Below the pieces are notes generated by a model. That model worked only from the letters and a program-made list of their open reading frames with translations. It ran no database searches and was not told where the DNA came from. A stretch of DNA of 64,000 nt, taken from Coriobacteriaceae bacterium. Lineage in GTDB: Bacteria; Actinomycetota; Coriobacteriia; Coriobacteriales; Atopobiaceae. Every line of letters starts with the position of its first letter. Position 1 is the stretch's first letter. The DNA lies in the NCBI GenBank assembly GCA_004557505.1, contig SFGZ01000001.1, positions 310,001 to 374,000 on the forward strand. The letters are read 5' to 3'. Shown here piece by piece: positions 1-7,451 of the stretch. The position numbers were made by a program, and so were the translations under genes.

Positions 1-60
1 TCCGCCGCGCAGGCCGTACACGTCGAGGTCGTCGACAGCGCCGAGAAGTCCGGGGAGTAG
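1..60 (+). CDS. C-terminal end of an unidentified protein (5' end outside window)
   Basis: The reading frame starting at base 1 is open for 19 codons and ends in TAG at 58-60. The visible tail reads ...AVHVEVVDSAEKSGE. It is too short to identify. That it is coding is inferred from the open frame, the matching codon usage (GCC, GTC, GAG) and the hairpin that follows at 168-198. Confidence 0.5.
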   Translation, partial: SAAQAVHVEVVDSAEKSGE

Positions 61-167
61 GTCGTCCAGATCGTCGGGTCGCCGGGGTTCTCCGCCGGGC
101 CTCTCGCGAGGGCGGCGCATGGGTGCGTGACGCGACGGGGTGCCCCTGGGTGCCCCGCTGCCATGTT

Positions 168-209
168 GGGCGCGCCTTGGGCTCGCACGGGCGCGCCCAT
201 CGTACTTTT
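168..209 (+). terminator. Rho-independent-like terminator after the first partial gene
   Basis: A 9-bp perfect stem, GGGCGCGCC (168-176) with GGCGCGCCC (190-198), is followed by a short T run (206-209). It lies between the partial gene and the next start codon. Confidence 0.4.
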
Positions 210-241
210 CGGCACGCAGGCGGTAGGGGGGGGGAGACGCC

Positions 242-1345
242 GTGACAAGGATCAGTGACATGCAGGGCAAGAGGGTCTTCGTTGCCAAGGGAGGCCGCCC
301 CAAGAAGCCCAAGAAGGGCGAGCGGGCATCCGCGGGCGAGCGGGGTGGCGAGCGCCTCTCCAGGCTGGGCAAGGTCCATATGGCAGTGTTCACGCCCGAC
401 GGGCGCTCGATGGTGGGCTACCTGGTGGCGCGCCCTGACGTCGCGGGCGTTGTCAAGCGCGGCGACGTCTTTGTGGCCTATGACTCGCTGGTCGCCTGCG
501 AGAAGGGCCTGCGCGTGGTCAACGAGGACGGCGCCTTCGACGCCCGGGCCTGCGAGCGCCTTGGCGTGGATTGGGATTCCTGCATCATGTGGGCTGGTAT
601 GGACGCCCGCACCGAGTCCGGACGCGAGCTGGGCTACGTGGGCGATGCAGAGTTTGACGAGTCCACGGGCAGGGTGACCAAGTTCCTGGTGGGCGACGGT
701 GGCATGGCCGCGGCGCTCGTGGGTTCGGTGGAGATCCCGCCCAGTCTGCTGGTGGGCTATTCCAAGGGGTGCATGGTCGTGAGGGACGAGGCCTCCGCCC
801 TGGGGTTCAACGGCGGCCTGGCAGCCAAGGCCGGCGAGGCCACGGCAAAGGCGAGGATTCGCGGCGCGGAGTTTGGCGATAAGGCTGGTAAGGCAACAAG
901 CGAAGCCGTCGACAAGGGCGCGTTTGCGCTCGGCAGGGCGCTCGGCAAGGCAAGACGCGCCATAGACGACGCCCGCGCCGAGGGCGAGGAGGGGCGCGCC
1001 CGCAGGGAGGCCGAGAAGCTTCGCAGGGAGGCCGAGAAGAACCAGCCCCCTGCAATCGAGGCTGCCGACGTACATGTCTCCGGGCCGGCGGTTGCGCTCA
1101 AGGCCGGTGCCGAGGAGCGCGCGGCCACGGCTTCGGGGCCCAAGACCTATGCCGTCAGGAAATCCGCCGCGGGCGCCGCGGCCAGGCCCGCTTCGGCGGC
1201 CAGGCCCGCCGGTGCCAAGGCCGGGAGGCAGCCGTCCAATCGTGGCGCCGGCGACCAGACCGCTCGCGCCCTGGGGCGCGGCCTCAGCAGCATGGGTAAG
1301 ATGTTCGGCTCGTTCAAGGACGAGTTCAACAAGGCGAGCAAGTAG
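242..1345 (+). CDS. PRC-barrel-like domain protein with basic Ala/Lys-rich tail
   Basis: 367 residues from a GTG start preceded by a purine-rich G tract ending in GGGGAGA. The first ~35 residues are Lys/Arg-rich. Residues ~45-185 form a beta-rich region with 'VGYLVARPD' and 'LGYVGDAEFDESTGRV' patterns that resemble PRC-barrel modules (cytoplasmic, RNA-, ribosome- or metal-linked adaptors). Residues ~200-345 are low-complexity Ala/Arg/Glu sequence likely to be helical or disordered. No signal peptide or membrane segment is seen. The next gene, mtnA, starts 74 bases downstream and may be co-transcribed. The PRC-barrel assignment rests on pattern only; function unknown. Confidence 0.7.
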   Translation: MTRISDMQGKRVFVAKGGRPKKPKKGERASAGERGGERLSRLGKVHMAVFTPDGRSMVGYLVARPDVAGVVKRGDVFVAYDSLVACEKGLRVVNEDGAFDARACERLGVDWDSCIMWAGMDARTESGRELGYVGDAEFDESTGRVTKFLVGDGGMAAALVGSVEIPPSLLVGYSKGCMVVRDEASALGFNGGLAAKAGEATAKARIRGAEFGDKAGKATSEAVDKGAFALGRALGKARRAIDDARAEGEEGRARREAEKLRREAEKNQPPAIEAADVHVSGPAVALKAGAEERAATASGPKTYAVRKSAAGAAARPASAARPAGAKAGRQPSNRGAGDQTARALGRGLSSMGKMFGSFKDEFNKASK

Positions 1346-1419
1346 ACGGCTGGCCTGCGTGGCGGTGCCCGCCCGCCGTCCGACCGGCCTTGCAGGCGCA
1401 GAGAGGAGAACGGGCCCAC

Positions 1420-2493
1420 ATGAGCGTTGAGGAATTCTTCGACCGCGTCATCTCGGTGAGGCTGCCTGAGGGCTGCGAGTCTCTGGACATCATCGACCAA
1501 ACGCTGCTCCCCGGCACGGTAAAGCGCATCAACCTGCGCACCAAAGAAGAGCTTTGGGAGGCCATCAAGAAGCTCCGCGTGCGCGGCGCCCCGGCCATCG
1601 GCGTGGCCGCGGCCGAGGGGCTGGCCATGCTCGCCACAAAGATTGATACCAATGACCAGCAGGAGTTCTATCGTCAGTTCAAGGGGATCGCGGACTACCT
1701 TGCCACCTCTCGCCCCACGGCCGTCAACCTGTTCTGGGCCCTCAACCGCATGGACTCGTTCTGCCGAGACCATCTTGACCTGCCCGTGGACCAGCTCGGG
1801 CGGGAGCTCGTCGCCGAGTCGCGCCGCATCCGCGAGGAGGACGTGCGGATAAGCCGTGGCATCGGCGCCATCGGCTTCGAGATCATGCGGCAGGCGAGGA
1901 GGCCGGGGCAGCCCGTGGGCATCCTCACCCACTGCAACGCCGGCACGCTGGCAACCGCCAAGTACGGCACGGCCACGGCCCCCATGTATACGGCGCTCGA
2001 GCGCGGCTGGGCCGGCACCGACATGCACGTCTACTGCGACGAGACCCGCCCGCTGCTCCAGGGCGCTCGCCTCACGTCGTTCGAGCTCTACAACGCCGGC
2101 ATCACCACCACCCTGCAATGTGACAACATGGTTTCGGTGCTTATGCAGCAGGGCCGCATCGACGTGGTGTTTGTCGGCTGCGATCGCGTTGCGGCCAACG
2201 GTGATGCGGCGAACAAGATCGGCACCTCGGGCGTGGCCATTCTAGCTAGGTACTACGGCGTGCCTTTCTACGTGTGCGCCCCCAGCTCGACCATCGATCA
2301 CGACACCCCCACCGGCGCGCAGATTCCCATCGAGATGCGCGATCCCAAGGAGGTCACCGAGATGTGGTACGGGGAGCGCATGGCACCCGAGGGGGTCGAC
2401 GTCTTCAACCCCGCGTTCGACGTGACCGACCACGGTCTCATCACGGGCATCATCACAGAGAACGGCCTGCTCTCGGCCCCATACGAGCTATAG
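1420..2493 (+). CDS. mtnA: S-methyl-5-thioribose-1-phosphate isomerase
   Basis: 357-residue MtnA, which interconverts S-methyl-5-thioribose-1-phosphate and the ribulose-1-phosphate in methylthioadenosine salvage. The ATG at 1420 is chosen because GAGAGGAG (1401-1408) lies at a proper distance; an in-frame TTG 30 bases upstream has no ribosome-binding site. Family signatures: 'RGAPAIGVAAA' near residue 56, the catalytic Cys172 in 'LTHCNAGTLATAKYG', the catalytic Asp255 in 'VGCDRVAANGD', and 'KIGTSGVAILA' close to the C-terminus. Full length for the family. No other salvage gene (mtnK, mtnP/N, aldolase) is nearby, so whether it serves complete salvage or an MTA shunt cannot be told here. Confidence 0.95.
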   Translation: MSVEEFFDRVISVRLPEGCESLDIIDQTLLPGTVKRINLRTKEELWEAIKKLRVRGAPAIGVAAAEGLAMLATKIDTNDQQEFYRQFKGIADYLATSRPTAVNLFWALNRMDSFCRDHLDLPVDQLGRELVAESRRIREEDVRISRGIGAIGFEIMRQARRPGQPVGILTHCNAGTLATAKYGTATAPMYTALERGWAGTDMHVYCDETRPLLQGARLTSFELYNAGITTTLQCDNMVSVLMQQGRIDVVFVGCDRVAANGDAANKIGTSGVAILARYYGVPFYVCAPSSTIDHDTPTGAQIPIEMRDPKEVTEMWYGERMAPEGVDVFNPAFDVTDHGLITGIITENGLLSAPYEL

Positions 2494-2503
2494 GCCCCGC
2501 AAC

Positions 2504-2522
2504 GGGCGCAGCCTCCGCGCCC
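2504..2522. terminator. Hairpin between convergent mtnA and NRAMP genes
   Basis: GGGCGC (2504-2509) pairs with GCGCCC (2517-2522) around a 7-base loop, in the 48-base gap between convergent stop codons. There is no T tract, so this is only a candidate bidirectional terminator. Confidence 0.3.
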
Positions 2523-2541
2523 GACTCGTGCCGCGCGCCCC

Positions 2542-3801
2542 CTACACGCCCATGGCCTGCAACGCGAACATGATGATGGTGAGGACGACGACCACCACGA
2601 TGGTGAACCACGTGAGGCCCGTCCACACGCGGCCGTTCGCGTACTGTCCCATGACATGCCTGTCGCTCGCGATGAGCACCATGCACACCATGAGCACCGG
2701 CAGCAGCACGCCGTTGATGACCTGCGCCAGCATCATGATGCCAAAGAGGTCGACGTTGGGGATGAGCACGATGGCCGCAGAGAGGATCGTGATGCCGATG
2801 ATGATGCTGCGATACGCCGGCGCCTCGTTCCAGCTGCGGTCAACGCCGCGCTCCCAGCCAAAGGCCTCGCATACGGCGCTTGCCGTGATGCCCGGCAGCA
2901 CGCATGCCGCCAAGAACGACGCGCCCGCAAGGCCGGCCGCAAAGAGCGCCGAGGCGTACTGGCCCGCAAGCGGCACAAGGGCCTGCGCCGCGTCGGCCGC
3001 GCTGTTCACGGTGACGCCCGCCGGGTAGAGCACGGTGCCGGTCGTAAGGATGATGAACCAGGTCGTGACCTCTGCCGCGATCACGCCCGAGACGTTGTCG
3101 GCACGCTGCCCGGGAATGTCTGAGCCCTTGAGGTTCTTCTCGACCACGTTCGAGCTCACCATGAACAGCATGTACGGCGAGATGGTGGTGCCGACGTTTG
3201 CCACCAGCAGCGACACGTAGCCGGGGTCGCTCGAGAGCTGCGGGACCACCGTGTCCTTGATCGCCATGCCCCAGTCGGGGTTGGCGATGATGCCGCTCAC
3301 GATGTAGGTGAGAAACACGCACGAGAGCGCCAGCAGGATCTTCTCGGCCCTGTGGTAGGAGCCGCTCTGCGTGAGCAGCCACGTGGCGATGCCCGCGATG
3401 GGCACGCTCACCTGCAACGGAATGCCAAAGAGCTCCATGCCCGACGCAATGCCGGCGAACTCCGAGAGGGTTACCGTAAAGTTGGAGACGATGAGGGCGA
3501 GCATGGCGATGGCCGAGGCGCGCACGCCGAACTTCTCGCGGATGAGCGCCGCGAAGCCCTTGCCCGTGGCGCAGCCCATGCGCGCGGCGGTCTCCTGCGC
3601 CACGATGAGCAGGATGCACATGAGCGGGACGGTCCAGAGCATGCCATAGCCGTACGTGGCGCCGGTCGAAGAGTAGGTCGCGATGCCGCCGGCGTCGTTG
3701 CCGGCCATGGCGGTGAGAAGGCCCGGCCCCATGGCCGCGAAAATCGCGAGGCGCCCCGCCTTCCCAGTCATCCCCGCTGTGCCGTTCTTTGTCTCTGTCA
3801 T
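2542..3801 (-). CDS. NRAMP-related magnesium transporter (NRMT type)
   Basis: 419-residue polytopic membrane protein of the SLC11/NRAMP fold with about 11 hydrophobic segments. The start at 3801 is used because it lies 4 bases after the stop of the upstream gene; the longer frame would run into that gene. Canonical NRAMPs bind Mn/Fe with an Asp and an Asn of the TM1 'DPGN' motif and a Met of TM6 'MPHN'. Here TM1 reads D36-A-G-G39 and TM6 reads 'GTTIS208PYM', so the Asp is kept while the Asn is Gly and the Met position is Ser. Loss of the thioether ligand is the hallmark of NRAMP-related Mg2+ transporters known from Clostridium and Eggerthella. Co-transcription with an MgtE-like CBS protein supports a magnesium role. 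Substrate is inferred from motifs. Confidence 0.85.
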   Translation of the reverse strand: MTETKNGTAGMTGKAGRLAIFAAMGPGLLTAMAGNDAGGIATYSSTGATYGYGMLWTVPLMCILLIVAQETAARMGCATGKGFAALIREKFGVRASAIAMLALIVSNFTVTLSEFAGIASGMELFGIPLQVSVPIAGIATWLLTQSGSYHRAEKILLALSCVFLTYIVSGIIANPDWGMAIKDTVVPQLSSDPGYVSLLVANVGTTISPYMLFMVSSNVVEKNLKGSDIPGQRADNVSGVIAAEVTTWFIILTTGTVLYPAGVTVNSAADAAQALVPLAGQYASALFAAGLAGASFLAACVLPGITASAVCEAFGWERGVDRSWNEAPAYRSIIIGITILSAAIVLIPNVDLFGIMMLAQVINGVLLPVLMVCMVLIASDRHVMGQYANGRVWTGLTWFTIVVVVVLTIIMFALQAMGV

Positions 3802-3805
3802 CGGC

Positions 3806-5659
3806 CTACCCCAGGACGATTCCGGTCGCGCCGGCCACGGCGATGGAGATGGCAAACACCACGGCGGCGACTATCATCGAGACGATGGCGAGCGCAAAGC
3901 CCGAGGTCTCTTGGTTCCGCTCGTCTCGCTTGCGAAGAACAACCAGGTAGATGGGCGTAATGGCGAACGAGGCAAGGATCGAGACCGCTGCGGCGGTAAA
4001 GCCCATGCGCAGTGCGCGCGCCAGCGTGGCGTCTGCCGCGTCCGGCGTCGCGAGGCTTACGAAGGCGAGCACCAGCAGCGTACACACGAAGGCAAACACC
4101 AGGCCCGTCCCCAGGCTGCGCAGGCTGAAGCCAAGCATGGAGGGGGAGCCGTCGTCATCCGGATCGTTCACGAGGAAGAAGTTGGTGACGTAGCTCACGG
4201 AGTCGTCGGCCACCACGAGGGCGAGCGGCATGGCCGCGCAGGAGAGGAGCGCCGTCATGAAGGTGCTGGCGTCGGCCCTGAAGGCAATGGTGATGACGGC
4301 CGTGGCCACAACCCAGAAGAAGAACCAGGCGTTGCGGCGCAGCAGCCACACCAGGTCGTGCGCATGCTCGGTGCCGTCCGAGTCGGAGCTGGTGCCACCC
4401 GCGATCTGTAGGTCCTCGGCGTGCTCCTCCTCCAGGACGTCCAGCGCGTCATCGACGCTGACAATGCCCAGGAGCCTGCCCTCGTCCGAGACGACGGGCA
4501 TGGCCAGCAGGTTGTACTTGGCGATGTCCTGCGCCACGTCCTCCTGGTCGTCCTCGGGGCTGACGGTCTTGAGTTCCGTGGTGGCGATGTCCTTGAGGCG
4601 GGTCTCTGGGTCTGACACGATGAGCCTTCCCAGCGTGACCACGCCGGAGAGCCTGCCGTCCTCGTCGGTGAGATAGACGTAGCGCACGCTCTCGAAATCC
4701 TCGTCCAGCCCGCGCAGGCGCTCGACGGCGTCGGCGACGGTCTTGTCCCCGGGAAGCGAGACCACCTCGGAGGTCATGATGCGGCCGGCCGTGTTCTCGC
4801 GGTAGCCCAGGAGCTGACGGATGGCCTTCCGCTCGTTGACGCCCATGAGCTTGAGGAGCTTCTCGGCCTTGTCATAGTCAAGTTCGGAGACGAGCTCGGC
4901 CGCGTCGTCCGGGTCCATCTCGGAGAGGATCCGCGACGCATCGGCCTCGTCCATGCCACCCATGATCTGCGCGGCCATGGCGTCGTCGTCCAGCTCGGCC
5001 ATGGCGCCGGCGCGCTGCTCGTCATCGAGCTGGGCAAAGACCTGCCCGCGCAGGCGTGGGTCAAGGTGCTCGATGATGTCTGCGATGTCGGCGGGGTGCA
5101 TGTCGTCGAGGGTCTTGTGCGAGACGGAGAGCTTGACGTCGGAGAGATTGCGCTCCACGAGGTCCATGTAGCTCCACGCGATGATCTTCTCGGGCAGCCG
5201 CTTGCCGAACGTGTCCGAAATGCGCAGCGCCAGTCTCTCGATGCCGGGGGAGAGCGAGCGCAGGATGCCGCGGGCACCCACCTCGGCACCAAGGAGCCGC
5301 AGCTGGGTTGAGCTGGTGTCCGACAGCTTGAGGTCGTTCACGCGCACCACGCGCATGCCTCGGGTGTCGACGATTTGCTTGTTCAGGATGTCGCGCTCGA
5401 GCAGGACCTCCTCTGGCTGGAGGTAGGAGAAGCGTATGTCGGTGGCGACGACCTTGAGGCGCACCTCGTTCTCGTCGTAGGCGTCCACGTACTTGCGCCA
5501 GCTGATCATGAATGGGGTGCGACCGGGCCCCATGAACGCAAGGCTGGTCACGCGAGGGAAGACTTCGCCGGTGGCGATGCCCAGGTCAGAAACGGTGCCT
5601 ATCTTCTCGCCGTCAAGGTCGAGAACCGGGTTTCCCAGGAGTTGGGAGAGGTAGATCAT
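3806..5659 (-). CDS. Divergent MgtE-like protein: PRC barrels, MgtE_N, CBS pair, 5 TM
   Basis: 617 residues. In order: two PRC-barrel-like modules (~1-75 and ~85-165), an MgtE intracellular N domain with the repeated 'L..MDPDDAAELVSEL' helices (~182-290), a CBS pair (~294-410, 'IMTSEVVSLPGDKTVADAV' and 'LLAMPVVSDEGRLLGIVSVDDAL'), then five membrane spans (~443-615). This is MgtE architecture, but the conserved pore signature with 'GGNAGSQ' is absent from the membrane part and the last span has no acidic residue. It may therefore be a distant MgtE channel or a Mg/nucleotide sensor working with the NRAMP-related carrier. Start ATG with AAGGAG 6 bases upstream. It is the promoter-proximal gene of the two-gene operon. 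Confidence 0.85.
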   Translation of the reverse strand: MIYLSQLLGNPVLDLDGEKIGTVSDLGIATGEVFPRVTSLAFMGPGRTPFMISWRKYVDAYDENEVRLKVVATDIRFSYLQPEEVLLERDILNKQIVDTRGMRVVRVNDLKLSDTSSTQLRLLGAEVGARGILRSLSPGIERLALRISDTFGKRLPEKIIAWSYMDLVERNLSDVKLSVSHKTLDDMHPADIADIIEHLDPRLRGQVFAQLDDEQRAGAMAELDDDAMAAQIMGGMDEADASRILSEMDPDDAAELVSELDYDKAEKLLKLMGVNERKAIRQLLGYRENTAGRIMTSEVVSLPGDKTVADAVERLRGLDEDFESVRYVYLTDEDGRLSGVVTLGRLIVSDPETRLKDIATTELKTVSPEDDQEDVAQDIAKYNLLAMPVVSDEGRLLGIVSVDDALDVLEEEHAEDLQIAGGTSSDSDGTEHAHDLVWLLRRNAWFFFWVVATAVITIAFRADASTFMTALLSCAAMPLALVVADDSVSYVTNFFLVNDPDDDGSPSMLGFSLRSLGTGLVFAFVCTLLVLAFVSLATPDAADATLARALRMGFTAAAVSILASFAITPIYLVVLRKRDERNQETSGFALAIVSMIVAAVVFAISIAVAGATGIVLG

Positions 5660-6036
5660 GCGTGCTCCTTCTCTGCCGCGTGTACCCGGGGAAGGCTATG
5701 CACTCGGCATATGTGGCGAAACGGCACCCCATGCGGCGGGCTGCCTGTAGCACGCCGTGGGGATCATCGACTGTGAGGTCGGGGTTTCATGGAAACCTTT
5801 CTCTTTGACCCTTGATGACCGCGCGGCCTGCATGGCCATGCGCACGGGTCATTGTACACGAGACCCTGCGCCAAGAGGGCGCTGGGGCCGTCGCGTTTGC
5901 GTAACGATTGATTAATCTCCACGTTGGGGAGGCGTCAGGGCGGCGGCTCGCGACGCCGCCGGCGCATGACGTCGCAAGAAGGTGCGGGCGGGGTGACGTC
6001 ACCCCGCCCGCACTGGGCCCGCGCCTATCGGCGAGA
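5660..6036. other. Intergenic region upstream of the magnesium operon
   Basis: 377 bases without a credible gene. It must contain the minus-strand promoter of the MgtE-like/NRAMP operon. It also contains the lemA terminator palindrome (5982-6013) and a smaller GGCGGC/GCCGCC hairpin near 5943-5960. I looked for an M-box magnesium riboswitch on the minus strand and did not find its conserved segments. Confidence 0.5.
5982..6013 (-). terminator. Terminator of lemA: 32-bp perfect palindrome
   Basis: Bases 5982-5997 (GTGCGGGCGGGGTGAC) are exactly complementary to 5998-6013, a 32-base perfect palindrome. It begins 24 bases beyond the lemA stop and is followed on the minus strand by the T-rich stretch CTTCTTGC. 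Confidence 0.65.
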
Positions 6037-6588
6037 CTAGAACTTGACCTGCGGCGCCTGACGCGCGGCCTCGGACTGCACCTCGAAGCCCTGGCGCTTC
6101 TGGAACTTGGAGCCGGCCACCACGTTTCCGGGGAAGGTCTCGATTGCGTTGTTGTACTCGAGCACGCAGTCGTTGAAGCTCATGCGCGCGTAGCTGATCT
6201 TGTTCTCGGTGTCGGACAGCTCGGACTGTAGCTGCTGGAAGTTGGCGTTGGCCTTGAGCTCGGGATACGCCTCAGAGACGGCGAAAAGCGACTTGAGCGT
6301 GTCGGAAAGCACGTTGGAGGCGGCCATCTTCTCTTCGCGCGTCGTTGCGGACATGACGGCGGCGCGCGCCTGCGTGACGGCCGAGAGCGTGCCAGACTCG
6401 TGCGCGGCGTAGCCCTTGACGGTCTCAACCAGGTTGGGGATGAGGTCGTTCCTGCGCTGGAGCTGCGCGTCGATGGTCTGCCAGGCGTTGTCGCAGCGGT
6501 TGTCCTTGCGAACGATGCCGTTGTAGATGCTCACAAACCAGGCGACGAGAATGACGACGATGACAATGACGATGATGGCGACGATCAT
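6037..6588 (-). CDS. lemA: LemA family protein
   Basis: 183 residues. One N-terminal membrane anchor (residues ~2-22, 'IVAIIVIVIVVILVAWFV') is followed by the helical-bundle LemA domain with the hallmark 'NAWQTIDAQLQRRNDLIPNLVETVKGYAAHE' region (split across ~38-68), 'YPELKANANFQQLQ' and 'YNNAIETFPGN'. Family length is typical. LemA proteins are predicted to face outward with the anchor in the membrane; their molecular function is unsettled. The usual TPM-domain partner is not adjacent. A GAAGGGA-type ribosome-binding site precedes the ATG, and the 5982-6013 palindrome terminates it. Confidence 0.95.
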   Translation of the reverse strand: MIVAIIVIVIVVILVAWFVSIYNGIVRKDNRCDNAWQTIDAQLQRRNDLIPNLVETVKGYAAHESGTLSAVTQARAAVMSATTREEKMAASNVLSDTLKSLFAVSEAYPELKANANFQQLQSELSDTENKISYARMSFNDCVLEYNNAIETFPGNVVAGSKFQKRQGFEVQSEAARQAPQVKF

Positions 6589-6674
6589 GAGGGGCTCCCT
6601 TCAAGCGGGCGGGCCGTGGCGGACGTACCAGGTACGCGGGCGCTGTGCGGTGCTTCGTAGCTGGACGCAGGAGG

Positions 6675-6760
6675 CGGAGGGGGAGGGATTCGAACCCTCG
6701 GGACGCAAGGCGCCCGGCGGTTTTCAAGACCGCTGCAATCAACCGCTCTGCCACCCCTCC
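6675..6760 (-). tRNA. tRNA-Ser (anticodon UGA)
   Basis: Read on the minus strand, the 86-nt gene begins GGAGGGGTGGCAGAGCGG and its 7-bp acceptor stem GGAGGGG pairs with CCCCTCC followed by discriminator G. The anticodon arm is GCGGT-CTTGAAA-ACCGC, giving anticodon TGA. A long variable arm (class II) and a T-arm with GGTTCGAATCC are present. CCA is not encoded. Confidence 0.95.
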
Positions 6761-6782
6761 GTTGGGTGCGTGGATATATCCT

Positions 6783-6818
6783 AACGCATACGCCGGGAAA
6801 AACGCATGCGTTGGGAAA
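6783..6818. repeat. 18-bp tandem repeat upstream of tRNA-Ser and tadA
   Basis: AACGCATACGCCGGGAAA (6783-6800) is followed directly by AACGCATGCGTTGGGAAA (6801-6818), 15 of 18 bases identical. The second copy contains the perfect palindrome AACGCATGCGTT. It lies between divergent tRNA-Ser and tadA, where both promoters must be. Confidence 0.5.
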
Positions 6819-6851
6819 GTTGGGTCCGCGACCATACGAGAGGGGCGAGGG

Positions 6852-7349
6852 ATGGGCCGAGACGAGCGGGGCAGCGACGAGGGTGCAGCTGCGGATGACC
6901 TGCGGTTTATGCGGCTTGCCCTCAAGGAGGCCAATGCCGCCGCGGAGGAGGGCGAGGTGCCGATAGGTGCGGTGGTGGTGTGCGATGGGCGGGTGGTCTC
7001 TCGCGCGCACAACCGTCGCGAGCAGGACGCCGATCCCGCCGCGCACGCGGAGTTCCTCGCCATGGAGGAGGCTGCCCGCACGCTGGGCCGCTGGCGGCTC
7101 TTTGGATGCACCGTCTACGTGACGCTCGAGCCCTGCCTCATGTGCGCGGGGCTCATGGTGAACGCGCGCGTGGATCGCTGCGTGTACGGCGCGCCCGACC
7201 CCAAGGGCGGCGCGCTGGGCACGCTCTTTGACGTGAGCCATGACGCGCGGCTGAACCACGCCTTTGAGGTGACGTCGGGCGTACTGGCGGACAAGGCCGC
7301 CGAGCAGTTGCGCGCGTTCTTCCGCGCGCGGCGGAAGAGCAGGGACTAG
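6852..7349 (+). CDS. tadA: tRNA-specific adenosine deaminase TadA
   Basis: 165 residues. Zinc-dependent deaminase that converts A34 to inosine in tRNA-Arg(ACG). The zinc/catalytic motif H65-A-E67 in 'DPAAHAEF' and the second zinc motif P94-C95-L-M-C98 in 'TLEPCLMCAG' are intact, as is the 'VPIGAVVV' beta strand. The ATG at 6852 follows GAGGGGCGAGGG; the longer open frame to 6645 runs through the tRNA-Ser gene and is not credible. About ten extra acidic residues precede the conserved core. Confidence 0.95.
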   Translation: MGRDERGSDEGAAADDLRFMRLALKEANAAAEEGEVPIGAVVVCDGRVVSRAHNRREQDADPAAHAEFLAMEEAARTLGRWRLFGCTVYVTLEPCLMCAGLMVNARVDRCVYGAPDPKGGALGTLFDVSHDARLNHAFEVTSGVLADKAAEQLRAFFRARRKSRD

Positions 7350-7451
7350 GAGCGTCGGTCGCCCCCTCCGGTCTCGCTGGGTGGCGCAATGCGGCGTAGG
7401 CTCGTGCGGAACGGTGTGAAATCGTAGAGGGGACGCGTTGCCTTCCCCGCC

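Noticed and set aside
5660..6036. M-box magnesium riboswitch upstream of the MgtE-like/NRAMP operon
   Set aside because: Expected from known regulation of such transporters, but the conserved M-box segments were not recognisable on the minus strand. A covariance-model search would settle it.
6645..6851. N-terminal extension of TadA
   Set aside because: The longer frame overlaps the tRNA-Ser gene and lacks a ribosome-binding site; the ATG at 6852 is well supported.
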